DNA of 64,000 nucleotides from Psychrosphaera sp. B3R10 (GCF_018861025.1 NZ_JAHKQH010000019.1:308055-372054), one strand, 5' to 3'. Positions 17,938 through 28,141 are shown, counted from the first letter of the stretch. Notes: a model not told the origin generated them from the sequence alone. Numbers and translations are program-made.

Positions 17938-18307
17938 ATTCATATTGCCTAAAACAATGCCAGGCAATTACGCCCCAACCTACGATCATTAACATGCCAC
18001 CAAACGGCGTAAGCATTGCAATAATTTTTAACGTAAATGACACTAACATAAACAACGAAACAGAAAACGTAATCACGCCAAATAGGATCAGTTTTAATCC
18101 AAGTGTAAGTTTTGGTGACTGTGGTAAACAGCTTAAAATTAAAATCCCTAAACCTTGCGAAAGCAGATAATTAGAGGCCGTTGCCCACGTTGTAAGTTCT
18201 GAGGTCGTTAATATATCTTTAAGACCATGTGCACTAAATGCTCCGGCAAGAACCGATAACGCAACTAAAACACACGCTATTGCTTTAAAATTCCAGTAAT
18301 GATTCAT
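17921..18307 (-). CDS. DUF423 (YgdD-like) inner-membrane protein
   Basis: A 128-residue protein with four hydrophobic helices and the family start LAGAFSAHGLKDIL; the C-terminal half has LTPFGGMLMIVGW. It matches the DUF423/YgdD family of small inner-membrane proteins of unknown function. It lies downstream of an alpha/beta hydrolase on the same strand. Confidence 0.85.
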   Translation of the reverse strand: MNHYWNFKAIACVLVALSVLAGAFSAHGLKDILTTSELTTWATASNYLLSQGLGILILSCLPQSPKLTLGLKLILFGVITFSVSLFMLVSFTLKIIAMLTPFGGMLMIVGWGVIAWHCFRQYEFTQVK

Positions 18308-18338
18308 CGTAGTCCCCTGTTAAACATTTTAATTTATC

Positions 18339-19046
18339 TTATTTGCCAATCACTTTGTAAATAAAGTCGTTAGACAATTTTGCCGCTAATTCTAAATTAT
18401 CTTCATATGTTTTGCCCGACGACTTCAATGGTTTAAAACTATGATCACCATTTGGGATCCAGCTTATTGTAACTTGGTCTGGGAATGTTTTAGAATTTAA
18501 CACAGTGGTATTACCAAACGTGTCGCGCTCACCTTGTAAAATCAACGACGAACACTGCAGGTCTTTAAAATGTTGAGTTCGAGACTCAAACTTTTCAGGC
18601 TTTCCTGGTGGGATAAACGGATAACCTAAAACAATGTTTCCTGCAATGTTCACGTTTTCCAATTCAGCCAACGTTTGTTGTGCAAGTGACATGCTTGAAA
18701 CCAAACTCGACACTCGGCCTCCCATGCTTTTGCCAGCAACAAACAAAGGTAAATCCGCACCAAATTGTCGAGTCGCTTCACCTATTTCAGAAAAATAATG
18801 TGTTACTAGCTTATCGACTTTATTTGGCGGACGTCGTTTTTCCGTTTCATACATAATTTGCATATATGGAAAATTAAATGACCACACCGCAATATTATAT
18901 TGGGCCATCAAATGGCAAAACGAATCCATAAATTCGTGCTTAAGGCCAGCGCCAGCGCCGTGGGCAATAACTAAAACAGCTTTTATATCGTTAGGGATGT
19001 AAGTTCGTCTAATTTCGCCAACCGTCGTGATCTTAATCAAGTTCAA
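18339..19046 (-). CDS. Alpha/beta hydrolase of the KANL3/TEX30 type
   Basis: 235 residues with an alpha/beta-hydrolase core: VLVIAHGAGAGLKHEF (oxyanion-hole region), nucleophile elbow GKSMGGRVSS, Asp in LILQGERDTFG and His in PNGDHSFKP. This layout is that of the KANL3/TEX30-like (dienelactone hydrolase-like) family. The substrate is unknown. Its start overlaps the end of gcvA by 14 bases, so it is cotranscribed with that regulator. Confidence 0.8.
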   Translation of the reverse strand: MNLIKITTVGEIRRTYIPNDIKAVLVIAHGAGAGLKHEFMDSFCHLMAQYNIAVWSFNFPYMQIMYETEKRRPPNKVDKLVTHYFSEIGEATRQFGADLPLFVAGKSMGGRVSSLVSSMSLAQQTLAELENVNIAGNIVLGYPFIPPGKPEKFESRTQHFKDLQCSSLILQGERDTFGNTTVLNSKTFPDQVTISWIPNGDHSFKPLKSSGKTYEDNLELAAKLSNDFIYKVIGK

Positions 19047-19941
19047 TGGCCTCTTGTTCTTGCTTAACAGCCGCTAACAACCAGTTTCTAAATGTTACGA
19101 TCTTTGCCGTATCTGATTGGGCTTCGCGGCAGACTAAATAGTATGCATTTTTACTGACGAGTACTTGATCAAATGGCATTACCAAACGGCCAGAATCGAT
19201 GTCAGGCTTGGCTAAAACACTATGTGCTAATGCCACTCCTTGACCATGTATCGCGGCTTGCAGCACCATAGATGAATGGGAGAATATTGGTCCTTGATTT
19301 ACGTTGAGATCGGGCAGCCCCGCAACCTTCATCCATTCCTTCCAATTTTTCCTAGATGAATCATGCAGCAAAGTATGATGACGTAAATCCTCTGTCGAAC
19401 GTATCGGACGATCACTTGCTAACAATAGTGGACTACACACTGGGGTCAGGTACTCGGTATGAAGTTTATCGGCATTCACTCCTTGCCAATGACCTAATCC
19501 GTAATAGATCGCTACATCAACATCATCAGTAAGCGAGCTGTCATCATGATCCTGTGCTTTAATTCGCACATCGATGTCGGGATGTAACGCAGAAAATTCA
19601 GATAAACGCGGCACTAACCACTGGATCGCAAAACTTGGCGTGAGCGCGATACTTATCGTGCCCTTCGCTCCCCGCGTTAATAACTTTTCGGTTGCTTCGT
19701 AGAGATGCGCAAAAATATCTTTAATATCGAGATAATAGCTTTGCCCTTCTTCAGTAAGTAAAAGAGATCGATTTCGACGCATAAATAACTTAATGCTTAG
19801 ATGATCTTCTAATAACTTAATTTGATGGCTGATTGCTGCTTGAGTAACAAACAACTCTTCCGCGGCTTTAGTAAAACTAAGATTACGCGCGGCAGCTTCA
19901 AATGCTTTTAATGAATTTAGCGGGGGTAAACGACGTGCCAT
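19033..19941 (-). CDS. gcvA: LysR-type regulator GcvA
   Basis: About 302 residues. I start at the ATG at 19941 (MARRLPPLNSLKAFEAAARN), which matches the family N-terminus; an upstream in-frame start would add 14 residues. The winged helix-turn-helix (FTKAAEELFVTQAAISHQIK) and substrate-binding domain (GPIFSHSSMVLQAAIHGQGV) are very close to E. coli GcvA, the glycine-cleavage system activator. It is divergent from cysK. No gcv genes are in the window, so the target lies elsewhere. Confidence 0.88.
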   Translation of the reverse strand: MARRLPPLNSLKAFEAAARNLSFTKAAEELFVTQAAISHQIKLLEDHLSIKLFMRRNRSLLLTEEGQSYYLDIKDIFAHLYEATEKLLTRGAKGTISIALTPSFAIQWLVPRLSEFSALHPDIDVRIKAQDHDDSSLTDDVDVAIYYGLGHWQGVNADKLHTEYLTPVCSPLLLASDRPIRSTEDLRHHTLLHDSSRKNWKEWMKVAGLPDLNVNQGPIFSHSSMVLQAAIHGQGVALAHSVLAKPDIDSGRLVMPFDQVLVSKNAYYLVCREAQSDTAKIVTFRNWLLAAVKQEQEAIELD

Positions 19942-20178
19942 AGTAAAATTCACATTATTATTATTAATGCCAAAGTGTAACACTTATCTAATTATCCGAC
20001 AGCGTAAATTGATTTTTTTGGCCCTCAATATAGGAAAAAATAGGTGTAAAGATTTCGATATGTTTCTGCTATTAACTTAAACGAATATGTTATTTAAAAA
20101 ACGAACTTTTATTTTTGCCTCTGACGTTATTTACTAGCACCGTTGCTAAAAAACTATAACCATGAAGGTATTAAAAAA

Positions 20179-21147
20179 ATGAGCTCTATTTACGAAGATA
20201 ATTCACGCTCGATAGGCAAAACGCCATTAGTTAAACTAAACCGAGTTACTGGCGGTAACGTATACGCAAAGATTGAATCAAGAAACCCTTCATTTAGTAT
20301 TAAATGTCGTATCGGCGCGAATATGATTTGGGACGCAGAAAAATCTGGTCGTCTTACGCAAGATAAAGAAATTATCGAGCCTACTTCGGGTAATACGGGT
20401 ATTGCACTTGCTTTTGTTGCGGCTTCTCGTGGTTATAAATTAACGTTAACTATGCCAGAAACAATGAGCTTAGAGCGTCGTAAGTTATTAGTGGCACTAG
20501 GTGCGAAACTAGTGTTAACTGAAGGTCCAAAAGGCATGGGCGGCGCAATTGCTAAAGCGCAGGAAATTGTTGCTTCAGATCCTGAAAAGTACGTTTTATT
20601 ACAACAATTTGAAAACCCAGCTAATCCTCAAGTTCACTTTGAAACTACAGGCCCAGAAATTTGGGATGATACCGAAGGGACAATTGACGTCTTTGTCGCT
20701 GGTGTTGGTACTGGCGGTACGATTACAGGTGTTAGTCGCTATATTAAACAAGAAAAAGGCAAGCAAATTCAATCTGTTGCTGTAGAACCTGTTGATTCTC
20801 CGGTTATTGCTCAAAAACTTGCTGGTGAAGACTTAAAACCTGGACCACATAAAATTCAAGGTATTGGCGCAGGCTTCATTCCTAAAAACTTAGACTTAGA
20901 CTTAATTGACTCAGTTGAAGCGGTTAGTAATGATGAAGCAATGGAAATGGCACACCGCTTAATGAAAGAAGAAGGCATTTTAGCTGGTATTTCTTCAGGT
21001 GCTGCAGTAGTTGCAGCTAAACGTATTGCTGAAAAACCAGAAAACAAAGATAAGGTTATTGTTGTAATCTTACCTAGTTCTGCAGAGCGTTACTTAAGTT
21101 CGCCTTTATTTGCTGAAGTATTCACTGATTCTGAACTTGTACAATAA
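20179..21147 (+). CDS. cysK: Cysteine synthase A
   Basis: A 322-residue PLP enzyme of the CysK type with Schiff-base Lys42 in [13 protein letters not shown], the [10 protein letters not shown] substrate loop and the phosphate-binding GTGGTITG. It makes cysteine from O-acetylserine and sulfide. I start at the ATG at 20179, preceded by GAAGGT; an upstream in-frame start at 20143 has no homologous sequence. It is a single gene closed by a strong terminator. Confidence 0.95.
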   Translation: MSSIYEDNSRSIGKTPLVKLNRVTGGNVYAKIESRNPSFSIKCRIGANMIWDAEKSGRLTQDKEIIEPTSGNTGIALAFVAASRGYKLTLTMPETMSLERRKLLVALGAKLVLTEGPKGMGGAIAKAQEIVASDPEKYVLLQQFENPANPQVHFETTGPEIWDDTEGTIDVFVAGVGTGGTITGVSRYIKQEKGKQIQSVAVEPVDSPVIAQKLAGEDLKPGPHKIQGIGAGFIPKNLDLDLIDSVEAVSNDEAMEMAHRLMKEEGILAGISSGAAVVAAKRIAEKPENKDKVIVVILPSSAERYLSSPLFAEVFTDSELVQ

Positions 21148-21181
21148 TTTGAATTAGTTTGCTTTTTAAAAGCGTTCAAAA

Positions 21182-21217
21182 AAACTCAAAGTTTTATAAA
21201 CTTTGAGTTTTTTTTTG
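21182..21217. terminator. Terminator of cysK
   Basis: AAACTCAAAGTTT and AAACTTTGAGTTT form a perfect 13-base stem with a TAT loop, followed by a run of T on the + strand. Confidence 0.9.
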
Positions 21218-21297
21218 TTTTAGGTGGATCATTTAAGTGTTCACGATAGACTAATGGAAGAAAGATTTTTATCTTTGGCCAAAAATAAGGAATTTTT

Positions 21298-21759
21298 GTG
21301 AATATCATCCGAACACTTATCGTGATTTTTGTTTTTTTTAATTTGTATGCTTGTAAAGAGCAAAGTAGCAATATTCCTGCATTTGCAAACCCCAATGCAC
21401 CTGAATATCGTGCATTAACGTTTTTTGATGCCATTTATAACCAAAATGATATTTCTCTATTGTTAAAATATGTTACCAAAAAGCATGCTCGGATCATTAA
21501 GAGTTATGGTACACCTAAAGGTTATTCGCGTTATGTGCTAAATATGCAATTTGATAAGGGAGTCGACTTAAAAATTGATCGAACCTTAAATCAAGTTAAA
21601 GTTGGGGACAATAACACTACGTCAGTCAATATTTTGTTCACGGGTAAATACCTCGGCGCACTTAAAAACGACCTTAGAAAAGTTAAATTTGTTAAAGAAA
21701 AAGGTGAATGGCTCATTGCCGAAATTGCCGACGACCCTTATGCAAGACAACATAAATAA
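21298..21759 (+). CDS. Small putative lipoprotein, NTF2-like fold possible
   Basis: 153 residues from a GTG start with AAGGA seven bases upstream. The N-terminus is a lipoprotein signal ending NLYAC (Cys19). The mature part (ALTFFDAIYNQNDISLLLKY then a beta-rich end ...EWLIAEI) has the helix-then-strand pattern of SnoaL/NTF2-like accessory lipoproteins. No named family is certain. It lies alone between the cysK terminator and ggt. Confidence 0.65.
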   Translation: MNIIRTLIVIFVFFNLYACKEQSSNIPAFANPNAPEYRALTFFDAIYNQNDISLLLKYVTKKHARIIKSYGTPKGYSRYVLNMQFDKGVDLKIDRTLNQVKVGDNNTTSVNILFTGKYLGALKNDLRKVKFVKEKGEWLIAEIADDPYARQHK

Positions 21760-21784
21760 CCCAACAATTATCGGTTAGCATTTT

Positions 21785-21826
21785 GTTAGAGTTAGAGTTA
21801 GAGTTAGAGTTAGAGTTAGAGTTAGC
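21785..21826. repeat. GTTAGA hexamer microsatellite
   Basis: Six perfect GTTAGA copies followed by one GTTAGC in the gap between two convergent genes. A 6-base unit will not shift any reading frame; copy number is likely variable by slipped replication. Confidence 0.95.
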
Positions 21827-21911
21827 GTTTCAGTTTGATTGTGATTGTTGGGACGCTAGAGAACAATAAAACGCAAGCGCACTTAGTTATACAAAAAGTG
21901 CGCCCTGACTA

Positions 21912-23675
21912 TTAAAGCCCTTTTGCCGTACCTTCTCTACGAGGGTCTGCAGCCCCCTTCCAGCCATCTTTAGTTTTAATTATGGCGTGGATACCTGAGG
22001 TTAGTTCAGATAGCCTTATGGTGTGTCCCATCTGTTCCAATTGCGTTTTGTACTGTGCCAATATCGAATCTTTTTCCAACGTCGTATAGCCATTACGATT
22101 TGAAAACCTCGGACCGTTCACAACGTCGTCAAGATCCATCTCAAATTCCAATAGCCCAAGCAAGGCATACCCAACATAGTTTATGATACGGCTGCCACCG
22201 GGTGAGCCTAAAACCGCAAACAATTCGTCATCCTTCATGACAATCACTGGTGTCATACTGCTTCTTGGGCGTTTATTCGCTTCCACTCGATTAGCAACTA
22301 GTTTCCCGTTTACCTTTGGTGCTAATGAAAAATCGGTTAGTTGATTATTTAATAAAAACCCACAAACCATAACCGTCGAACCAAAGCCCATTTCAATACT
22401 TGTTGTCATTGAGATTGCATTACCCTCTTTATCGACAATTGATAGATGACTCGTATTAGGCTGCGCGATTGATACGTTTGCGGCATATTCTTTACGTCCA
22501 ATAATGCCCGCTGTGGCTTTCCCCATATCCCGTTTTTCGTTTATTAGTGCACTGCGCTTGGTTAAATACTGTTTGTCCAACATTGCTAAGGTAGGCACAT
22601 CTACAAAATCACTATCAGCGATATATTGGTCTCTGTCGGCAAATGCCAGTCTCGCTGCTTGAGAATAGAGATGTAACGTTTTGGCACTAAAAAAATTCAA
22701 ACCGGTGAAATCAAACGGTTCTAACATCGCTAAAATTTGCAATACCGTTATGCCGCCTGAGCTTGGTGGCCCCATGCTGCAGATATCAAAAGATGAGTCT
22801 CTTTTAGTGTAGTCTAAACATTCAACCTGACGTTCGATTGATTGATAGTTCTCAAGATCCTCAAGTGCTAATAACCCGGGGGCAACCGGAGCATTATTGA
22901 CTGCTTCAACAATTTGTTTAGCGACAATCCCGTTATAAAACGCCTTAATACCATTTTTAGCAATAAGCTTTAATGTATTGGCATAAGGTTTATTAACTAA
23001 CAGACTGCCTTCTTTAATGGCTTTTCCATTTGGGTAAAAATATTCTTTAGCCGGACTCAACCGAGCAAGACCAGGATTCATATGCATGGCGACTAATTTG
23101 GCTAAACGAGGACTTACTCGAAATCCATTCTCAGCTAATTTTATCGCGGGTTGAAAAAGCTTGTGCCATTCTAATTGGCCTTTTTTTTCATGTACTTGAT
23201 GCAACATATGGAGAACACCAGGTACGCCCACTGAACGTCCACCGATAACAGCATCAATCCATCTTACAGGTTTACCGTTTTCAAAGAATAATTCTGGAGT
23301 AGCCGCAGATGGGGCTTTTTCACGACCATCAAAAGAGGTCATTTGTTTTGTCTTGGCGTCATACCATAATAAAAATGCGCCACCACCTATGCCTGAGGAC
23401 TGCGGTTCAACTAAAGTTAATACCAGTTGTATAGCAACAGCAGCATCAATAGCATTACCACCTTGCGCTAACATTGCTAAACCCGCATCTACAGCATGAG
23501 GATTTGCTGCACTGACCATCGCCTCACTAGCAATAGCAGACTTCTGGTAGTTCATTCCAGTAAAGGCTTCTGGTACCGCTCTAGAAACTGCATTTTCGTG
23601 AGTTTGTTCGGCCGCCATTAAAAACTGGCTAGACAGAGTTGCAATGGTGAAAGTAATAAGAGTTAATACGCGCAT
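21912..23675 (-). CDS. ggt: Gamma-glutamyltransferase
   Basis: A 587-residue periplasmic precursor with a signal peptide (ends near LMAAEQ). It self-cleaves before the nucleophile Thr408 in QPNTSHLSIVDKEGNAISMT. Further motifs are GIGGGAFLLWYD in the large subunit and PRSSMTPVIV with SPGGSRI in the small subunit. It transfers gamma-glutamyl groups from glutathione to water or amino acids. It is a single gene, convergent with the small lipoprotein. Confidence 0.93.
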   Translation of the reverse strand: MRVLTLITFTIATLSSQFLMAAEQTHENAVSRAVPEAFTGMNYQKSAIASEAMVSAANPHAVDAGLAMLAQGGNAIDAAVAIQLVLTLVEPQSSGIGGGAFLLWYDAKTKQMTSFDGREKAPSAATPELFFENGKPVRWIDAVIGGRSVGVPGVLHMLHQVHEKKGQLEWHKLFQPAIKLAENGFRVSPRLAKLVAMHMNPGLARLSPAKEYFYPNGKAIKEGSLLVNKPYANTLKLIAKNGIKAFYNGIVAKQIVEAVNNAPVAPGLLALEDLENYQSIERQVECLDYTKRDSSFDICSMGPPSSGGITVLQILAMLEPFDFTGLNFFSAKTLHLYSQAARLAFADRDQYIADSDFVDVPTLAMLDKQYLTKRSALINEKRDMGKATAGIIGRKEYAANVSIAQPNTSHLSIVDKEGNAISMTTSIEMGFGSTVMVCGFLLNNQLTDFSLAPKVNGKLVANRVEANKRPRSSMTPVIVMKDDELFAVLGSPGGSRIINYVGYALLGLLEFEMDLDDVVNGPRFSNRNGYTTLEKDSILAQYKTQLEQMGHTIRLSELTSGIHAIIKTKDGWKGAADPRREGTAKGL

Positions 23676-23755
23676 AGTTACTTCGAATAATTTGTTATTA
23701 CCGTAATGTTATCAAATCACACATTAAACACATACTACAAAATAGGGTCATTTAC

Positions 23756-24343
23756 ATGTTAGGTCTACCGTTGCGACGTCAGTTTATAATTGGGCCGCTA
23801 CTTGTATTTAGTTGCATGATCTTACTTCATTTATTTGAACCCTACTCCAGCGAATTATTAGGGTTGTTTCCAACCAAGGTACTTGATGGAGAATGGTGGC
23901 GAGTGATCACAGGCCAGCTTTTACACACCAATTTAAATCATTTGTTATTAAACTCTTCTGGATTAGTTTTAGTCTGGGCGTTACACGGTGAATATTACAG
24001 TGTTAAACACTATCTAATAGTGATGCTGCTATGCCTTACCCTCGTTGGCATAACACTCATGTTTTTTGCTAATTACAGTCATTACGCCGGTTTATCTGGG
24101 GTCCTACATAGTCTGTTAATCTACGGTGGCATTATAGATATCACCAAACAAGAAAAAACAGGTTGGTTGCTGTTACTAGGTATTGCAATTAAAGTTGCGT
24201 ACGAAAATATTGTAGGGGCGTCAGCGGAAACCGAAGAGTTAATTGGTGCTTCCGTTGCAACCGAAGCACATCTGATAGGTGTTATCGTGGGGTGTGTTGT
24301 TGCCGTATTCTACTTTTATTATCAGGTAATACGGCACAAATAA
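23756..24343 (+). CDS. Rhombosortase-type intramembrane serine protease
   Basis: A 195-residue rhomboid-family protein with about six hydrophobic helices. It has the rhomboid loop entry EWWRVITGQLLHTNLNHLLLN, nucleophile Ser114 in GLSGVLHS and His172 in TEAHLIG. Its short length and sequence fit rhombosortases, which cleave proteins bearing a C-terminal GlyGly-CTERM tail. It is encoded alone, divergent from ggt. A possible substrate with a tail of related layout is the DUF3466 protein at 57380-59083. Confidence 0.8.
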   Translation: MLGLPLRRQFIIGPLLVFSCMILLHLFEPYSSELLGLFPTKVLDGEWWRVITGQLLHTNLNHLLLNSSGLVLVWALHGEYYSVKHYLIVMLLCLTLVGITLMFFANYSHYAGLSGVLHSLLIYGGIIDITKQEKTGWLLLLGIAIKVAYENIVGASAETEELIGASVATEAHLIGVIVGCVVAVFYFYYQVIRHK

Positions 24344-24365
24344 AAAAGGGCCTATTGGCCCTTTT
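24344..24365. terminator. Bidirectional terminator
   Basis: AAAAGGGCC and GGCCCTTTT enclose TATT between the convergent rhombosortase and S9 peptidase genes, so it can serve both strands. Confidence 0.85.
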
Positions 24366-24388
24366 AAAAACTAAACATTTTTTAAGCG

Positions 24389-26788
24389 TTATAAGTGAGT
24401 TTCAAACAACTTATAAATACGACGATACTCGTCTAACCAACTTGAAGGTTGAACAAACCCATGCGGTTCAACAGGATAAATAGCCGTTTCGAAATTCTCT
24501 TTTTCTAATTCAATGAGGCGCTGAACGAGTCGCACAACGTCAACAAAAAACACGTTGTTGTCGACCATTGGCGCATTAATTAGTAAAGGCTTATTGAGTC
24601 CTTCTGCAAAATATATTGGTGAACTTCGTTGATAGGCTAAAAGATCGTTTGTTGGGCGATTGAGAATATTAGACGTATAACCGTCATTGTAATGGGCCCA
24701 GTCGGAAACCGGACGCAACGCAGCCCCTGCTTGGAACAAATCAGGTGCTGTAAATAAGGCCATAAACGTCATAAAGCCGCCATATGAACCACCGTAAGTT
24801 CCAACACGTTGTCTATCAACACTGACGTTTTCTACTAGCCAGTTAACACCATCTTTTAAATCTTCTATTTCCGGTGTACCCATTTGACGATAAATTGCCG
24901 TACGCCAATCGCGGCCATACCCTTTTGATGCTCGGTAATCCATATCCATTACAACATAACCCTGTTGGGTCAAAAAGTTATGGAACATAAACTCCCTAAA
25001 ATAATAGGAAAATCCATAGTCACTATTTTGCGTGTACCCGGCGCCATGGTTAAAGATTACTGCTTTGTAGCTTTTAGCTGGATCATAATTTTTAGGATAA
25101 TAAACTTTAGAGTAAATAGGCTGTTCTTGATTTGACGACGGTACCGCAACAATTTTTGGTGCCTGCCAATCGTAGTCAACAAATTCTTTCGATACCGTTT
25201 GAGTTAACTGCGTAACTTGATTGTTATTTGTTAAATCGACTAAGTACAACTCATTTGGGCGAGTTAGTGTTGAATGCGTTATGAGTAATTTTGTTTCATC
25301 AGGAGATATAGAAAATTCATTATTTCCTAACATCGAAGTTAACGCTTCAGGTTTACTTTGTTTTTTGCTGTCAGTTGCTACACGGTAAATTTGGTAGTCT
25401 CCTGGGTGGTTTACGTTCGCTCTAAAGAAAAACGATGAACCATCCGAGTTTACTTGTAAACTTGATACTTCAAATTTTCCATCAGTAACCTGTCGAACCT
25501 TTTTACTAGAAATCGATTTTGTATAGATATGAGAATACCCATTTTGTTCTGATAAAAAATAAAGTTTGTTTTGATTTGGTAACCAGCCAAAATCGTTAAA
25601 TGTGTAGTTTATCCACGCATCGTCATGTAATTGATGTTGCTGTTTCAACTTGCTTTTATCAAAATCAACCGTGGCTATCCAACGGTCTTTATTATCCCAA
25701 GCTTCCAACATGATAGCGACATTATCACCAGACTGTTGCCACTGAATAGGGCTTTGCTCCCAGCTCCAATCAACAATCAAATTAACGGTTCTATCTTGTT
25801 TTTCACTTTTGTACTTTTTACCTAATGCCTTAGCATTCTCGGTTTTAACAGATTTAAGTACGTCTTTGTCAAAATCATCCAAATTTGAAATAGTGATCTG
25901 AGACTGTTTTCTATCTATTAAATCCACATACCAAAATGTTTGTTGATTAGGTTCAGCGTCAGCGACTCTAGATCTAACTTTTTCAGCATGAATTCGACCA
26001 TCATCACCAATATAATTTGGCATGATATCGCCGTCACTTCGCCAATTTTTCTTTTTCGCAGTAACAACAATCATCTTGTCACCACGTGGTGAAATAGACA
26101 CATCGACAAGTCTGTCTTCAGGTGAGAAAAAATACTCCTGAGAAAATACACTTTTATTTTTTTGATTAATCATTGAACTGTAATTGAATCGCTCAACTTC
26201 ATCTCTATGTTCATTCGCAACAAACTTAATTAATTTGTGCTGCTCAGTACTAATTACATCATCTTTAATTTTTGGTGCTTCAGGTTTTTTTTCAAAACTT
26301 AGTTTGACCAGTTCTTTTTCAGTTTTCGAATTTAGATCAAAAACATAAGCACTAAAATCGCGCCAAAATAACAATCGATTGTCGTTCAAAAACATAGGTT
26401 CATTTTCAATTGAACTGGAAAAGGTAAGTTGCGTTACCTTGTTGATTGCAATGTCGACAGTAAATAAATTACCCTCAAAAACATAGGCTGCTAGGGTTTT
26501 ATTTCGGTTAAAAACTAACTCGTCTTGGTGGTTTAAATGTAATGTTTCTATCGGCACCTTTGATTGGGATAAACTTGATAAATTCACTTTCATCAGGTTT
26601 TCAATGGCGGTTTCCGTTTCTTGCTGGAATACAACAGAATCTGATGTCGCAAGCCACGCAGCAGAAGATGGTGCGGCTCCAATCCAACTAGGATCTGACA
26701 TTATTTTTTCAAGGGTTAATTCTGAACTTTCCGCAAAGGTAAATAATGGAAATAGTAGTAACGAGAGTAAAATCGATTTATTTTTCAT
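24389..26788 (-). CDS. S9-family prolyl oligopeptidase-like peptidase
   Basis: About 799 residues. I start at the ATG at 26788, which gives a clean signal peptide (MKNKSILLSLLLFPLFTFAE) and has GGAT upstream; an in-frame TTG lies four codons earlier. An N-terminal beta-propeller (DPP4/PD40-type repeats) is followed by an alpha/beta-hydrolase domain with nucleophile motif TYGGSYGGFM, Asp in NAPMVDNNVF and His in VEPHGF. It is probably a periplasmic peptidase releasing dipeptides or acting after proline. It is a single gene. Confidence 0.9.
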   Translation of the reverse strand: MKNKSILLSLLLFPLFTFAESSELTLEKIMSDPSWIGAAPSSAAWLATSDSVVFQQETETAIENLMKVNLSSLSQSKVPIETLHLNHQDELVFNRNKTLAAYVFEGNLFTVDIAINKVTQLTFSSSIENEPMFLNDNRLLFWRDFSAYVFDLNSKTEKELVKLSFEKKPEAPKIKDDVISTEQHKLIKFVANEHRDEVERFNYSSMINQKNKSVFSQEYFFSPEDRLVDVSISPRGDKMIVVTAKKKNWRSDGDIMPNYIGDDGRIHAEKVRSRVADAEPNQQTFWYVDLIDRKQSQITISNLDDFDKDVLKSVKTENAKALGKKYKSEKQDRTVNLIVDWSWEQSPIQWQQSGDNVAIMLEAWDNKDRWIATVDFDKSKLKQQHQLHDDAWINYTFNDFGWLPNQNKLYFLSEQNGYSHIYTKSISSKKVRQVTDGKFEVSSLQVNSDGSSFFFRANVNHPGDYQIYRVATDSKKQSKPEALTSMLGNNEFSISPDETKLLITHSTLTRPNELYLVDLTNNNQVTQLTQTVSKEFVDYDWQAPKIVAVPSSNQEQPIYSKVYYPKNYDPAKSYKAVIFNHGAGYTQNSDYGFSYYFREFMFHNFLTQQGYVVMDMDYRASKGYGRDWRTAIYRQMGTPEIEDLKDGVNWLVENVSVDRQRVGTYGGSYGGFMTFMALFTAPDLFQAGAALRPVSDWAHYNDGYTSNILNRPTNDLLAYQRSSPIYFAEGLNKPLLINAPMVDNNVFFVDVVRLVQRLIELEKENFETAIYPVEPHGFVQPSSWLDEYRRIYKLFETHL

Positions 26789-26929
26789 ATTGTAATCCAA
26801 AAATGAGTTGCCAATATTTAACCATTGTTTGGGTTACTTCGCCATATTGAGACGGCGAATTAACAGAATAATACTATTAACGAATATCCTAAAATGTAAA
26901 CCGATTGAAAATTACGGTGGCAAAAACAA

Positions 26930-26956
26930 AAACGTTAGGCACCTGGCCTAACGTTT
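26930..26956 (-). terminator. Terminator of sohB
   Basis: AAACGTTAGGC and GCCTAACGTTT form a perfect 11-base stem with loop ACCTG. On the minus strand it is followed by T-rich TTTTTGTTTTTG. Confidence 0.85.
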
Positions 26957-26994
26957 CATTCTTTTGTTAATCGAATTAACGAGTTATATGAGCA

Positions 26995-28026
26995 TTATTT
27001 AGTATTAGTCACCGACCACGAAGACAAAACACCAAATACCCTTTTCAAGCCAAGTTCAGCGGCTATACCAAATTTTTCCGCCAAATTATGTTTTATCTTA
27101 AACTCAATTTTATAAACGTCGTATTTTGTTAAGTTCGTTAGTACAAAATCATCACTTGTTAATATTTCGTCAACTAAACCGAGATCTTTGGCTTGAGTTC
27201 CATACCAATGTTCACCAGTTGCCACTTTATCAATATCAACCTCTGGTCTATGATCCGCTACAAACTGTTTAAATAAATCATGTGTTTCATTTAACTCTTG
27301 CTTGAATTTTTCACGCCCTGCGTCGGTATTTTCACCTAGGACAGTAAGCGTTCGTTTATAGTCGCCCGCAGTATGCTGTTCAATATCAATATCAACCTTT
27401 TTCAAAAGACGATTAATATTTGGTATTTGAGCTACCACACCAATTGAACCAATAATTGCAAAAGGTGCTGAAATTATCTTATCCGCAACACAGGCCATCA
27501 TATACCCGCCACTTGCAGCCACTTTATCAACCGCAACTGTTACTTTAAGATTTGCATTTTTAAGACGATCAATTTGTGAAGCGGCAAGCCCATAGCCATG
27601 AACCACTCCACCGGGACTTTCCAAATTGATTAATACTTCATCATTTTCTTCAGCAACCGAAATAATGCAACTAATCTCTTCACGAAGAGATTCAACTTCT
27701 TGAGCATCTACGCCACCGTCGAAACGGATGACAAATAACTTAGCTTTTGTTTTAGCTTCATCATCTTTCGCTTTTGACTTTGCCTTCTTAAGTTTCTTTT
27801 CTGCTTTTTCTAATGCTTTAATTTGGCTTTTATCAAGCATGGCTTTTTTTACATCGTCAATCTCTTGCTCTTTTGATTCAGAGATATTTTCTAAGTACAA
27901 TTCGCCCTTCTTGCTCGATTTTCCTTTCATTGCTGCACCTGCAATTAACCCAATAACAATACCAACGGCTACAACAACCGTAGCAATTTTGGCCAAAAAC
28001 AAACCGTATTCGTATAAAAATTCCAA
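26995..28026 (-). CDS. sohB: SohB inner-membrane serine protease
   Basis: About 343 residues. I start at the TTG at 28026: it has AAGGGG six bases upstream and gives the family start LEFLYEYGLFLAK; the upstream extension has no homologous sequence. One membrane helix, a charged Lys/Glu-rich linker, then a peptidase-S49 domain with INLESPGGVVHGYG and the catalytic region VDKVAASGGYMMACVADKI. It is related to signal-peptide peptidase SppA; the role in E. coli is suppression of degP defects. It lies downstream of the lipase gene but behind a terminator. Confidence 0.9.
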   Translation of the reverse strand: MEFLYEYGLFLAKIATVVVAVGIVIGLIAGAAMKGKSSKKGELYLENISESKEQEIDDVKKAMLDKSQIKALEKAEKKLKKAKSKAKDDEAKTKAKLFVIRFDGGVDAQEVESLREEISCIISVAEENDEVLINLESPGGVVHGYGLAASQIDRLKNANLKVTVAVDKVAASGGYMMACVADKIISAPFAIIGSIGVVAQIPNINRLLKKVDIDIEQHTAGDYKRTLTVLGENTDAGREKFKQELNETHDLFKQFVADHRPEVDIDKVATGEHWYGTQAKDLGLVDEILTSDDFVLTNLTKYDVYKIEFKIKHNLAEKFGIAAELGLKRVFGVLSSWSVTNTK

Positions 28027-28101
28027 TGGATTCCCCTTATATTCAACCCAACATTTGTGGGGACTTTTTTGCAAAATTCAACGTTTTGAAGTGATAAAAA
28101 C

Positions 28102-28123
28102 AAAAAAACCAGCCGAAGCTGGT
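28102..28123 (-). terminator. Terminator of the lipase gene
   Basis: ACCAGC and GCTGGT enclose a four-base loop; the minus-strand transcript ends in seven T. It lies about 20 bases after the lipase stop and before sohB. Confidence 0.85.
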
Positions 28124-28141
28124 CTTTTTAATTTTGGCTTT

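Noticed and set aside
21877..21903. GCGCACTT/AAGTGCGC inverted repeat as ggt terminator
   Set aside because: The stem is real but no T tract follows on the minus strand, so I do not call it a terminator.
28027..28074. Upstream extension of SohB
   Set aside because: The extra 16 residues are not family-like, and a TTG with AAGGGG at the right distance gives the expected N-terminus.
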